From assembly GCA_944990035.1 (NCBI GenBank), contig CALYLX010000034.1:186001-250000 (forward strand): a DNA stretch of 64,000 bases, written 5' to 3'. Position 1 is the first letter of the stretch, and each line of letters starts with the position of its first letter. The position numbers and the translations under genes are program-made. Source of the DNA: Clitopilus passeckerianus (taxonomy: Eukaryota; Basidiomycota; Agaricomycetes; Agaricales; Entolomataceae). Below are positions 10,948-22,354 of the stretch, one piece after another. A model generated the notes under the pieces. It had not been told where the DNA came from and did no database searches. It worked only from the letters and a program-made list of their open reading frames with translations.

Positions 10948-11619
10948 GAAATTGCCAAACCACTGAACAAACTCACCAAAAAGAACAAGAAATGGGAATG
11001 GACCAATGAATGTCACGAAGCTTTCACTACCCTGAAAGACAAATTCCTGGAAGCACCTGTGTTGCTGATGCCTGACCCCACAAAGCCATTTGTGGTAGAA
11101 AGCGACACCTCAAAACATGCAACAGGAGCAGTTCTACAACAACATGATACCAATGGATCCTGGCACCCATGTGGTTTCATATCTAAATCGTTCTCGGAAA
11201 CAGAACAGAACTATGAAATCTACGATCGAGAACTTCTAGGCATCATCCGCGCACTAGAAACCTGGCAACACTACTTCCATAGATCCCAATACCCAGTCGT
11301 GATTCAATCTGATCACAAGAACCTCACATACTTCCGAGAAGCCCGGAAGTTGAACCGACAACAAGCAAGATGGAATCTAATGCTATCCCAGTTTAACATC
11401 AGACTCGTACACACCCCTGGTGCAAAGATGATACAATCTGACGCACTATCTCGATGACCAGACCACATTCCAGGCAAAGACACTGACAATGAAGACATCA
11501 TTCTCCTCCCCGACAAACTCTTCCTTCGCTTAATTGACATTGAACTAAAGGACGAAATTGTACACAAGATGGTCAATGACAAACTGATTGTTGACGCCAT
11601 TCGCACCGCCAAAGAAGAC
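10948..11619 (+). pseudogene. gypsy RNase H region and start of the integrase part, truncated
   Basis: Continues RT after the solo LTR. It shows the RT connection ([14 protein letters not shown]), the RNase H-like strand with [14 protein letters not shown], and [20 protein letters not shown] at 11455-11457 interrupts the conserved LSDALSR-R-P linker before integrase; the codon position normally holds Arg, so CGA to TGA is likely. The frame goes on open for about 50 codons and is then cut at 11620 by the start of an LTR. The integrase catalytic core is absent from the window. Confidence 0.85.
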
Positions 11620-12104
11620 TGTTATGATTTTGCTTACATGTTTCTCCTTACATACCACGGCCCGCTTACCTATGCACGATTACTCACATATGCTGCGCAT
11701 CACTGCGCATTTTTCACCTTTCTCCATGCTTACTCCGTATCTCTCACGATCGTGAGAGACTTATACCTTATCTGACTCTTTCTGACTCACATCGAGTTAT
11801 ACTGACTCATGTACTTACTCATCATGCTGCGCATGACTCATTACTTACTCAGCATGCTGCGCATGCGCTATATTTAGAACTACTAGATAGGTATATAAAC
11901 CTGTACCATTTGGTCAAGGCTCCTTAGCTTGACCTAGGCAATCTACCTCACTGCTTAGTTCTCTACTTCGCCTTTAAGTTCCTTGCTTTGTCAATCTCAC
12001 CAGGTCGTCAGTACAGCCGCAGCTGCTGACAAATCTCTGTCTTTGTCTGTCAAAGACATCGAGCGCAAACTGTACTACCTAAGTTGTTAGGCTCTGCCTT
12101 AACA
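11620..12104 (+). repeat. gypsy LTR, forward copy (485 bp)
   Basis: TGTTATGATTTTGC...GCCTTAACA, bounded by TGTTA/TAACA. It contains the perfect 20-base palindrome TCTCTCACGATCGTGAGAGA at 11740-11759 and a GCATGCTGCGCATG-type repeat at about 11823-11870. It interrupts the integrase region of the gypsy. Its right end joins directly to internal gypsy sequence in reverse orientation. The bases left of it (AAGAC) do not match those right of the partner LTR (GTGTG), so no target duplication is visible. Confidence 0.88.
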
Positions 12105-12438
12105 ATGAGGTTGTTCAGGGGTAGGAAAGTCTAGAGCGTGGAAGTGTCTGTTTTCAACAGCAACGGTGGTGAATGTGAATTTGCCAAGGGAGAGAGAGGC
12201 ATAGCACCAGCAGTTATTGTCATGATTAAAACCGCAGTAGCTTCCATTGGTGAACTTGTAAACACTGTTGGTTCCTTCTACTAGAGTGGTATTTTGTGGC
12301 AAGTGGTCTGCCCTGTGTACGACTGTGGTGACTGAGTGGTAGCCACAATGGCAATCGGCCTGTTGCACGCTTCTGCTATGTTGTCGTGGAGTGGGCCTGC
12401 GTTAACAATGAGCGGGCCTTCTGAACAGCTTGACCTTT
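12105..12438 (-). repeat. Inverted fragment of gypsy leader and gag start
   Basis: Reverse complement of roughly 1716-2050: the sequence just after the 5' LTR and the first part of gag are readable here on minus. It is bounded on the right by the reversed LTR (as expected for a 5' LTR plus leader on minus) and on the left directly by the end of the forward LTR. Confidence 0.88.
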
Positions 12439-12893
12439 TGTTAAGGCAGAGCCTAACAACTTAGGTAATACTGTTTACACTCGATGTCTTTGATAAACAA
12501 AGACAGAGATTTGTTAGCAGCTGCTGCTGTACTGACGACCTGGTGAGATTGACGAAGCAAGGGACTTAAAGGTGAAGTAGAGAACTAAGCAGTTAGGTAG
12601 ATTGCCTAGGTCAAGCTGAGGAGCCTTGACCAAATGGTACAGGTTTATATACCTATCTAATAGTTCTAAATATAGCGCATGCGCAGCATGATGGGTAAGT
12701 ACATGAGTCAGTATGACTCGATGTGAGTCAGAGAGAGTCAGATAAGGTATAAGTCTCTCACAATCGTGAGAGATGCAGAGCAAGCATGGGAAAAGATGAA
12801 CAATGTGCAGTGATGTGCAGCATATGTGAGTAATTGTGCATAGGTAAGCGGGCCGGGGTATGTAAGGAGAAACATGTAAGCAAAATCATAACA
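12439..12893 (-). repeat. gypsy LTR, reverse copy (455 bp)
   Basis: On minus it begins TGTTATGATTTTGC and ends GCCTTAACA; same family as 11620-12104 but with scattered substitutions and missing the GCATGCTGCGCATG duplication. Together with the forward LTR it makes a head-to-head pair around a 334-base piece of internal sequence. Confidence 0.88.
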
Positions 12894-13183
12894 GTGTGCC
12901 TCTGGAGGCAAATCACCTAAAATTTGCAACTATATCTCATTCGGTATATCAATGCTCATGGTAATCCAGAGGCAGAAGTGTGGTTCTGTTTGGGGACTAA
13001 GAAGTGTTTGGAAGAAAGTGGCAGTGCCAGACTTGGATGAATGGACGCCAACTTGTTCCCACTAACAAACACGAGGCACGGGTACTCCGGCCCGGATTCT
13101 TAGTCATAAATGCCCAGTGCTTATTGAACGCATTTAACATGTATGCAAATCTCTGGTACTTCTTAATCAAACATATCATAAAT

Positions 13184-14165
13184 CTATTTGATCAGACTCA
13201 AGAACTCCTTTCACATTCTGTGCTGGCTGCGGAAAACTCCAAGCATGCATGAAGTTGTAGTGATTGCCCCTGGTTTTTGGACACCTCGCATTGTCATGTA
13301 CATGTGCCTACATGCAAAGAAAGTGAATCGGTGAGATCATGAAGAAGTGAGTACCATAGCAGACCTACGTGGCCTCCATAACTACCGCAACACCTTGAGG
13401 TTTAATCGCACCTTGTACTGCAAGTGCAACCTGCTTGGTGAGTCGTTCTTGAACTTGAAGGCGTCAGCTAAATGTTTCCGCAATACGGGCCAGCTTTGAT
13501 AGGCCAAGGACATGTTTGTTGTGAATGTATGCAATTGATATCTTCCATAAACTAATTAGTATGCAGCAAAAAGATTATGCATCAAGGCACAAACCTTGCC
13601 TGCAAACGGAACCATGTGGTGCTCGCACAGGCTGAAAACACTAATATCTCGCACAATGACCATTTCATCATGATCTTCAGCAAATACCGCACTGTTGATA
13701 ATGTCTTGTATGAGATAAAATCAGTTTCGTGTAGATTCCAGGACGAAACGGAGGGTACCTTCAGGCTTTTATTCGTAACCTTTGGTCATCCACATAAGAG
13801 CTCTGGCATATCGCTCAGGGGTTCTTAGTAGTCCTTCACAATCTGGATCTTCTCTGATGCACTCCAGGATGGTTCGTACGGCCCCAACCATCTTCTGCTC
13901 GCGAGTATCCTTCTCCTCGGGGGTTGCTTGAAGTCGAGAGAGTGTCTGTTTAGCTACAGAGGTTGGGATCAAGGTCAGAATGGCTAGAGAGCTCGGAATT
14001 CGTACCTGGCCACCCAAGACCATTTGGGTCAATTGGTCTTGTTGCGGTTTCGACCGATGGAGGGGTATCTGAAGTCTCGGAGATAGGAGTCATAGGTTCA
14101 TCGGAGGGCTTTTCCTCGAGAGGCTGATTCGTCAAGGTGGACATACCGGTGTCAATGGAGGGCAT
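13184..14165 (-). pseudogene. FOL2: GTP cyclohydrolase I pseudogene (three in-frame stops)
   Basis: GTP cyclohydrolase I makes dihydroneopterin triphosphate, the first step of folate/pterin synthesis. Start ATG at 14163-14165. Exons show AVRTILECIREDPD, LLRTPERYARAL, then (after an intron) [14 protein letters not shown] and the zinc/catalytic stretch [11 protein letters not shown], then GLSKLARIAETFS, KQVALAVQGAIKPQG and finally TTTSCMLGVF. Splice sites GT...AG are intact. Three stops break it: TAA straight after MTKGYE (about 13766-13768), TGA at 13464-13466 between TFS and RLQVQ, and TGA at 13211-13213 near the C-terminus. The last two sit where the family usually has Arg, so CGA to TGA fits; a Cys replaces Arg in the E-D-P-D-R-E-G stretch, also a C-to-T type change. 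It lies divergently from the HPPK-DHPS gene. A working copy presumably exists elsewhere. Confidence 0.87.
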
Positions 14166-15117
14166 TTTGAGAAATATATGTTCAGCTGTCAATGGAGAGC
14201 CTTAATTTCGAGAGTGACAACCGCATGCCCTGGGGATTTAAAAGATGATAAACGTGGTGCCATGATGTTTTAAATTTAGTTGTGCCGAAACTTGAATGGA
14301 AATAGGCGAGACGGCGGACACCACATGGTAGTAATGTATTCAAATATCTGACAACCACGAAGCAATGTGACGAACATCGGCTAGACGGGCAGAAGAATTT
14401 GAGGGTTGACCTCGGAGGGTTTCCGACTTTGAAATTAGAACGCAGGACGGCTTCGGAAACAACGAACAGTACCCCCAGCGATTACAAGGTCTATACACAA
14501 GTCGGGACAAATCTCGTATGATTACCGACAGTGCCTGTGGAGATTCGACTGATATGTACATATTCGGTAGTGTTCTGGTAGTGATACCTGCCAGAGGTAC
14601 GCCCCGACTCTCAGGAAAGTTCTGAGCTTCGATGGCGGCCGAAGTTGCTCTGAAGAATAGGTTAGAGGGAAAAATACACGGTAGTGCAACGGAGGTGTGA
14701 CGCGCAGACCCACAAGAGTTCAGGAGCATAGTGAGGGTATTATGTTCTTTCAGTGTGGGCTTTCGACATCTAAAGGAAGCGTTCTGGTACTAGTAGCGGA
14801 GAGTCCAGCGCTCATCACTGCAATTGGGGAGCTTAAAAGCTGGAATTACCGGAGATTTTGACCGTGTGAATTCTCGGAATCACGTTCCATTGTGCCGGAC
14901 GAAATAACAGAACTCCCTTTCTGCCTTGTGTGACCAACATATTCGGATTCTCCACCTTCATCTTTCTGCCGTTCAGCCGCAGAGATGACCACCACGAGGC
15001 AATACAATCTCAAAATCTTGGACCAAGGAGTTGGTTCTGCCGCCATGACAAAGCGCTGTCAACCTCTTGACGTTCAGCATGCAGGTGGCATGTTGCTCAG
15101 CCGAATACAGGGTTTTA
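14166..15117. other. Region between the divergent folate genes
   Basis: About 950 bases that must hold the promoters of both folate genes. No complete gene is visible. FOL1 of fungi usually carries dihydroneopterin aldolase (FolB) domains in front of HPPK, and none is readable on + here. On minus (14730-14340) short stretches faintly recall FolB, but this is too weak to annotate. Confidence 0.5.
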
Positions 15118-17032
15118 ATGGAAATAATGGAGCCCAGTCACCGCTACGGGCTTCCTTATATTACTGAAGGCTTTCGGACTCATGAAGGCGAGATTACCCC
15201 AAAAAATAACTCTTCCGCAAACCTGAGCATGCAGGAAACAGCTCAGCTCACAACCGTTGCTATCGCCCTTGGCTCAAACCTTGGAGATCGTTTCTTCAAC
15301 ATTGAGCTCGCCCTCAGACTCCTAGAACACCCAGGGGAATTCTTGACCCAGCATGATCAAGCGCAGCATGGGTTTGAAACCCCACTCTGTCAGGTTGTCA
15401 ATACAAGCTTTCTCTATGAAACAGCGCCAATGTACGTTACAGAACAACCTTCGTTCATCAATTGTGCCTGTCTTGTAAGTAAAATGCGATTGTACTGGAA
15501 TGCCAGAAACTAACGTTGATCCTATTTGCAGGTCAAAACGAACATTCCCCCAGAATGCCTATTGATCCTACTCAAATATCTGGAAGCAGCCGTTGGTCGC
15601 GTCCCCTCTATCAGGAACGGCCCTCGAGCGGTCGATCTTGACATTCTGTTGTACGGCGACGAGGTCATCGACACACGTCCTCTTGAGCGACGATCGGACC
15701 TGTCGAACTTGGGTGGCCATTTGGTTGTTCCACATCCTCGACTCGCTGAGCGTGAGTTCGTGCTTCGCCCACTATATGAGTAAGTGATACTGCCTGGACA
15801 TTGTGCCGCCGTTGCCGATAGCTTTACAGCATGCTTCCGGACTATGTTCACCCGATTTTGAAACGGCCCATCCACGACCTACTCTGCGCCTTGCCCGAGG
15901 AGGACCCATCAATGTGCAAAGTTATCCCATTCCCGTCATACCCTGCTCCTTCGCCCATCGACTGGCCATACCCCGATATCCCTTCCGTCCCTAAAACCCT
16001 GACCCATTGGACCTACCGGATCACGGGCAAGAAGCAACCTACCAAGGTTTCCCGGAAAACGCACGTTATGGCTACTATCAACGCCACCCCCGACTCCTAC
16101 TCAAGACACAAGTCAACAGACACAGCTGTCGAGTACGCTCGCAATTCCATCCAAGCGGGTGCATCTCTTATCGACATTGGCGGATACTCGGCCCAACCAG
16201 GATCTGCGTTCGTCACTACAGAGGAAGAGACCCGCCGTGTGGTCCCCTTCGTCACCGCTGTCTCCGACGCCAGATTGCGGGACACACCTATCAGCATCGA
16301 CACCTTCCGACCTGAGGTTGCCGAGGCTGCCATCCAAGTCGGGGTCAATTGTATCAACGACATCTACGCCTTTACTGGGCGCGAGTCTTGGCCTTGTCGG
16401 GATGAGCACACACGCCAACGAGCTGCTGAAGAAACGAGGAAGATGAAGCAGATTGCTCGGGACTATGCTACGCCGTGCATAATGGTGCATTCTCGTGCTG
16501 ATGCCGGTGAAGACGAAGATTATAGCATGTATCTCAGTGGAAAAGAGGGCTCTGTCATCCGTGGCGTCCAGGTCGAGCTAGGCGCAAAGATTGACGCTGC
16601 CGTGCTGGGAGAGGGCGGTATCAGGAGGTGGATGGTCATCGTCGATCCTGGTATTGGGTTCAGCAAGAATGTCCGAGGAAATATAGAGGTTCTTCGTGAT
16701 TGCGCCAAGGTTGTCGAGGATAGCATTTTGGAAGGTTGGTGTTCTCATTTCCTATGAACGATAGCAGATTTCTCAGATCTTGACCAGGTGTCGATTTATC
16801 AAGACGGAACCCGTTACGAGGCTACCCGCAGCTCATTGCAACGTCTCGAAAAGCCTTCCTGCAGGAGCTCCTGCGAGAGGGAGATTGCGGTCGAGAGACT
16901 ACTCCAAAGGAGAGGGTCTTTGCAACAGCGGCTACGGTAGCCTGTGCGGCTCAGCAAGGTGCTCTCCTCGTTCGAGTACATGATGTGCAGGAGATGTTTG
17001 ATGTTTGTAAGATTGCGGATGCACTTTGGTAG
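15118..17032 (+). CDS. FOL1: HPPK-DHPS folate synthesis protein (FOL1-like, no visible FolB part)
   Basis: Bifunctional: 6-hydroxymethyl-7,8-dihydropterin pyrophosphokinase followed by dihydropteroate synthase. Exons by splice sites: 15118-15474, 15532-15779, 15830-16734, 16788-17032. HPPK is well kept: IALGSNLGDRF, NTSFLYETAPMYVTEQPSF, NGPRAVDLDILLYGD, VVPHPRLAEREFVLRPL. DHPS follows with VMATINATPDSYS, GASLIDIGGYS, ISIDTFRPEVAEAA, VIVDPGIGFSKN, TSRKAF and a normal C-terminus ending at TAG 17030-17032. Oddities: the DHPS loop usually reading T-P-D-S-F-S-D-G-G lacks D-G-G; the usual S-T-R-P-G reads S-A-Q-P-G; G-T-S-R-K reads A-T-S-R-K. These lie in pterin/sulfa-binding loops, so DHPS activity is doubtful although the frame is fully open. 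The start is the first ATG after an in-frame stop at 15046-15048; ATG 15229 is an alternative. Confidence 0.85.
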
Positions 17033-17175
17033 ACCTTTGTGAATTGCATACGAGAATGAATATACAGTTGAATCAATCATCAACATGTCCAATCGTGCGA
17101 TAGACATTACAGTGAGGGGAACTTGGAGGCATCAATGGACGTGGCGTAGGTATATTGTATCAAGTACATAGACCC

Positions 17176-19421
17176 TCAGTGGGCAGCTCGTCGAACGATC
17201 AAGGGCACTCTTGAGCCTTGTTCACCCGCGAGCTTGGGTCGGGGAAGGATGGAATGATTAAGCTCAAGCTTGGTATCTACCCCGTCAGGTAACTCAAATG
17301 TGAAATCCCGTGCAAGAACCGACAGAACGGCCTAACAGATGGACAGATTGAGCCTCTTTATCCTGGACAGTAGGTAAGAACTTACCTTAAACTCCGTTAA
17401 TGCGAACGATCTCCCCAAGCAAGTTCGAGGTCCATCCCCAAATGTAAGAAGATGTCTATACCCTGAAATCTCAGCGGTTCGTGCCAGGTTGTCGTCGAGC
17501 CAGCGGTCAGGATTGAACGTCTTGCTGTCGGCTCCCCAGAGGCTCTCGAGGCGATTGACGGAGGAAATTGGGATGCGAATGAGAGTGCCTTTTGCGATGA
17601 AAATTCTATCCATTGTGTTCCCATATCGGTCCGTGATTGGTTCCGTGAGAGGAAGAATGTCGTCTTCTTCAGCCTGCAGGAATCAGATTTGAGTGGCCAA
17701 ATCTTCGAGCGTAAAACACGTACCTGTCGTTCTAGCTCTGGGCCAGGGGGGTCGAGGCGCAACACTTCGTTTGTTACAGCATCGAGGTATGGAAGGCCTG
17801 AGGTTAATTGCTCGTATGTAGCATCGGTGCTGGCAAATTGAGACAACTCTGCTCTCAACTTCGCCAGCACTTCGGGATGTCGTGCGAGCTCAATCAGTGC
17901 GTACTATAGAGACGTCAGTGAATACAGACGAAGCGTAACAGTGCCGCTGACGGTGAGGGTTACTGTGCCGCGAAGAGGTCAGTCGACGAGGTGAAAACTG
18001 ATGAAAAGTATAATTCACCTGCAGTGGTCTCGTACCCTGCAATCAGGAGCACGTTCTGATGGAAAAGAATTTACTAAATCGTAAAAGATAGATGAAGAGA
18101 AAATTACCATCTATCACTATGTTAGCCAATACTCAGAGATTAGTGGGAGCTCATGGGAGCTCATGACGCACTTGAGCCACTATTTCCTCGACCGCCATTT
18201 GGAGCGCCGAACTGGCCGTTTCCGACCTGACTATTGGGACATGATCAAGAATGTCAGCCAATTGTAACACGGGGACTATCACTCACCAAGCGAGCCAATA
18301 ATTGATTTCTCAGTAGTGATATCTTTCTCCTCCTTCGCCTTCCTGAAAAGCTCCACTGCGATATTGCGAACACTCTCCGAGAGTTTGTGCATTATCTTTG
18401 CTCGTTTAGTAGGAAGCTTAGCAAGAGGTGGGAAGAGTTGACAGAGGAGAAACGAAAGCACGAATGCGAAGGACAGTTTCAAATCATTGAAAAGTTCGAA
18501 TGCGTCTTGGATAGCGGACTTATTTCCCCTGAGGGTGCCGAAGTCGTGTGAGAAGCCACCAAGTCCGACACTGTCGAGGCTGTGATCAAATGAGAGGAGG
18601 TATTAAATTTGAGGCTAGTCCACAGACTTACGCGACGCTGTTCATCCTATGAGATGAGGAGTCAGGAAAGTAATGGGGGCATGCTCTTGAACTACTCACC
18701 ACTGCTGGACCTCGATTACCTGATAATCGTTAGCACTGGCGTCGATTGCGTTCTCCCAAGCCGCCTTGACCTGTTTGGAAATTGTCAGAGCGTTAGATTC
18801 AAGTCAAATTGTTACAAATCACCTGTTTAGCGGCCTTCATGAAGACAGGAGTAATCCCGCGAATAGCAGCATTACTGAAGGCGGTCGACAGCGCACGCCG
18901 TTGACTGTTAGTGGGAAAACAAGTTTGAATCAGTTGATTCGTTCACCCGCCGATTGGATGAGTAGGCTGTTGCTACCGTTTGTGATCGCCACCTTCATTT
19001 ACGAGCAGATTCTCTCCGAACTATTCCGACTCAGTAATGGCTCGTGTTTCAAGAAAGCAAACCGTACGAAGTTCTTCACAAAGACTCTAGCCCCAGCAAG
19101 TTGGTGATAGGAGAATGTATCTTTCGAGAAGAGTGAGGCAATCGCCTTCGGGTCTGCCACCACCAAGTTCTTCCTCCGAAGGATTGACGGTATCTCGTAT
19201 ACAGCACCGTATTGTTTGATCCACTTGTCGTAATAAATACCGGGATCGAGGACTCCCAGAAGCTCTCTCATAATGCCAAACACGAGGCTGGTGCCTTTCG
19301 GCCCTCGAAGCCTAGGTGTGCGTTTCCTTGTGGCCCATTGGGTTCCTTTAACGAAGAGAACGAGAACGAATGCGCCCGTTGCCAGCGAGCGTGGATTGGC
19401 AAAGGCACTGAGGGATGTCAT
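17176..19421 (-). CDS. Cytochrome P450, tandem copy 1
   Basis: Microsomal P450 monooxygenase with an N-terminal hydrophobic anchor (SLATGAFVLVLFVKG) after start ATG 19419-19421, then the proline hinge region TPRLRGPKGTS. Many small exons. The I-helix oxygen-binding motif reads LLIAGYETTA (about 18054-18020), the K-helix E-x-x-R is in NEVLRLDPP, the PERF-type motif is FNPDRWL, and the heme-binding loop is FGDGPRTCLGR (about 17430-17398; Cys is the heme ligand). The C-terminus ends VPLIVRRAAH with TGA at 17176-17178. No stop or frameshift seen. Next to a similar P450 (20128-22354) in the same direction. One difference from its neighbour: L-R-L-D-P instead of L-R-L-H-P after the K-helix. CYP family not assigned; substrate unknown. 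Confidence 0.9.
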
Positions 19422-20127
19422 AGCTGATGGCGGTCTAGAAGATAGTTGGGGTTTAGGGTTCATGCATCGCCATTTCAAGCATTGTCGTGGCGAGTATGTA
19501 CCATGCTGGCCCGAACAGTGGGTAGATACCCGCAGGGCCTAGCAGTTTAAGCCGAGCAGAACGCGCAACGAACCGTTTGCAAGCCATCTATCAAGCGGTT
19601 CCTGGGGTCCTCGCCCTAGCGCTCAATAATCAAATCTGGAACTCGTAGGCATACTCTAGGTTTTATCTTTTATCAATCTGATGCTATTGGAAGTCTCGGG
19701 ATACAGCCCACCTCTGGTTCATTTTCTGACCCCGCTAAGAGTCAGATTCCATCGCTTCAGAAAGGGTTATAGTGAAGGAATCTCTTCCAAAACAATGGCG
19801 GCCAAAATAGCGACTCTCCAAGAGTTGTGGTTGGTGTTGCGCACCATACTGTAGCACTGGCAGATTATGTTTGCATGAGATCATCGCCCCTGGACCCTAA
19901 ATTATTATTCTCACACTTGACCTCGCTATTCTCGACTTCAAGTCCGCCTCCATAATCATGCGTAATAGACTCCAGTCTGCTTGTCCAGTTTCGTCTGCAC
20001 AAAACATCATACCCCGTGTCACTGAACTTCAAATCAATAATAATGCGATAGGCACTTAGAGAGACGGGGTTGTACATTAGAAGTGACTAGACATAGCAGT
20101 GTCGTACGGGGCATGTAGGTATCGTTC
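19422..20127. other. Spacer between tandem P450s
   Basis: About 700 bases holding the promoter of P450 copy 1 and the 3' end of copy 2. No other gene or repeat recognised. Confidence 0.6.
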
Positions 20128-22354
20128 TCAATGGGCAGCCCGTCTGATGATCAACGGCACTCTCGGACCTTGTTCACCCGCAAGCTTGGGTCGCGGAAGA
20201 ATGGAACGATGAAGCTCAAGCTTCCTATCGGCCCCACCAGGTAACTCGAACGTGAAATCCCGTGCAAGAACCGAGAGAACGGCCTGAAATTTGACAAACT
20301 GAGCCTCTTTATTCTGTAGGATAGGTAAGAACCAACCTTAAACTCTGTTAACGCGAATGCTCTCCCCAAGCAAGTTCGAGGTCCATCCGCGAATGTGAGG
20401 AGATGATGATAGCCTGAGATCTCGGCCGCTCTTTCCAAGTTTTCGTCTAGCCAACGGTCAGGGTTGAATGTCTTGCTGTCAGCTCCCCAGAAACTCTCGA
20501 GGCGATTGACGGAGGAAATGGGGATGCGAACGAGAGTGCCCTTTGCGATGAAGATGCTATCTATTGTGCTGCCGTTGCGGTCTGTGATTGGTTCTGTGAG
20601 GGGAAGAATGTCGTCTTCCTCGGCCTACACGAATCACGTTTTAGGATGATCAAAGCTTTGAGCGCGATAGAGAATACACACCTGTCGTGCCAGCTCTGGA
20701 CCAGCAGGATGGAGGCGTAGAACTTCATTTGTGACAGCATCGAGATATGGGAGACCCGAGGTCAGTTGCTCATATGTTGCATCGGTGCCAGCAAATTGGG
20801 ATAGTTCAGCTCTCAGCTTCTCTTGCACTTCCGGATGTCTGGCGAGCTCAATCATGGCGTACTATAACCGCTCGTAAATTGGATGGAAAACATGCTGGAA
20901 AAGAGGCTACGAACGGTGATTGATACTTCGCCGACAGTCAGTTATTGCAGTGAGAATTATCAGGCGATATTGACTTACTTGCGGTGGTCTCATATCCAGC
21001 AAGGATAAGCAGATTCTGACGAAGATGTTGAATATTTTTCATGCGGGTACGTGGCTAGTAGAAACATACCATCTATCACCATGTTAGTACTTTTCAAGGA
21101 CTACAAAAAAGACAACTTACTTGGGCCATAATTTCCTCTACCGACATTTGGATTGTTGAGGCAGCAGTCTCGGACCTGACTATTGTGGCGCGGTCAGCTG
21201 TCTGAATATCGGGGGAAATGGCTTCTCTTACCGAGTGTACCAATAATTGATTTCTCACTTGTGTTGTCTTTCTCTTCCCGGGCCTTCTTGAAAAGATCTG
21301 TTGCAATCTCCCGAACGCTATCGGAGAGTTTTTGCATCATCCTTGACCTTTCGGTCGGAATCTTGGCGATCGGTGGAAATATCTGAGAGAAAAGGAAAGT
21401 AACCATGATCGTGAAGGTTGGTTTCAAATTGCCGAAAAGAGCAAATGCGTCAGTGATAGCGGAAGGATTTCCTCTGAGGGAACCAAAGTCGTGCGAGAAA
21501 CCCCCGATTCCGACACTGTCAAGGCTGCACTCGGGTGGTTAGGCGTTGGTGTACGATAGTGGCATATGGACTTACGCAATGTTGTTCATCCTAGGAGGGA
21601 AACCATGAGCAGAGCACGGTGAATATATACTCTAGAAAGCTCACCATTGCTGAACCTCTATGACTGCGGACGGTTTATCATTGATGTCAATCGCATTTTC
21701 CCAAGCAGCTTTGACCTGTGGAGGACGTTAGAATGCGGTCTGCCCAGCAAACATATATACACTCGCTTGGTTAACAGCATCCATGAATACAGGAGTGATT
21801 CGGCGAATAGCAGCGACGCTGAAAGCGGTTGACATTGCACGTCGTTGGCTGCCAGCCAGAATTTTGGATTAGTCGGGGCTTTCAACAGCTAAGTTGCCAA
21901 ACTCTACCGTTTATGGTCAGCACCCTCAGTTATGAGGAGATTCTGTCCGAACTGTGGAGGACGTGAGCGACTAATTGGCCAGTCGAATGAGGAAAGAACG
22001 TACAAATCTCTTCATGAAGACCCTAGCACCATCGAGCTGGTGATATGTGGCTGTATCCTTCGCGAAGAAAGAAGCGATCGCCTTGGGGTCAGCAACCACC
22101 AAGTTTCTCCTCCAAGCGATCGATGGGATTTCGAAAACAAACCCATAATCTTGTATCCACTCGTCATAATATACTCCAGGATCCAGGCTATCCAAAAGCT
22201 CCCTGGTACTGCCGAACACGAGGCTGGTCCCTTTCGGCCCTCGAAACCTAGGTGTGCGTTTCCTTGTGGCCCATTGGGTGCCTTTAACCAGGAGAACGAG
22301 AACAAACGCTCCGAGAGCGAGCGAACGTGTATCCAGAGCACTGAAGTCAAGCAT
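20128..22354 (-). CDS. Cytochrome P450, tandem copy 2
   Basis: Close paralog of the P450 at 17176-19421 with the same exon plan. Start ATG 22352-22354 gives MLDFSALDTRSLALGAFVLV, a membrane anchor, then the shared KGTQWATRKRTPR and GPKGTSLVFG. The I-helix reads LLILAGYETT (about 21015-20985), the K-helix is LDAVTNEVLRLHPAGPE, and the heme loop is FADGPRTCLGRAFALTE (about 20400-20350). It ends VPLIIRRAAH with TGA at 20128-20130. Frames and splice sites look intact. The pair is an evident local duplication; divergence is spread through the gene, so it is not very recent. Function beyond heme monooxygenase cannot be read from sequence. Confidence 0.9.

Larger units (their letters stand above)
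1504..11619 (+). mobile_element. Decayed Ty3/gypsy retrotransposon, split by three later insertions
   Basis: Order gag - protease - reverse transcriptase - RNase H - start of the integrase region, all on +. The body is interrupted by a TA-flanked DNA element (4109-9537, itself carrying a hAT element) and by a solo LTR (10482-10942). Removing each insert with one copy of its target duplication restores the reading frame exactly, which fixes the junctions. After 11619 the element runs straight into an LTR, and the rest of integrase and a proper 3' LTR are absent. Lesions in the body: a frameshift near 2595, a 25-bp tandem duplication at 3748-3797 and a TGA at 11455-11457. It cannot transpose on its own. 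Confidence 0.88.

Noticed and set aside
11620..12893. A complete second retrotransposon between the two LTRs
   Set aside because: The LTRs are in opposite orientation, only about 330 bases of leader/gag lie between them, and there is no matching target duplication outside.
14340..14740. Possible FolB (dihydroneopterin aldolase) remnant on the minus strand
   Set aside because: Short stretches such as VESPQALSVII and SSARLADVRHIASWL recall FolB, but they need several frame changes and lie in the opposite orientation to HPPK-DHPS. Too weak without a profile search.
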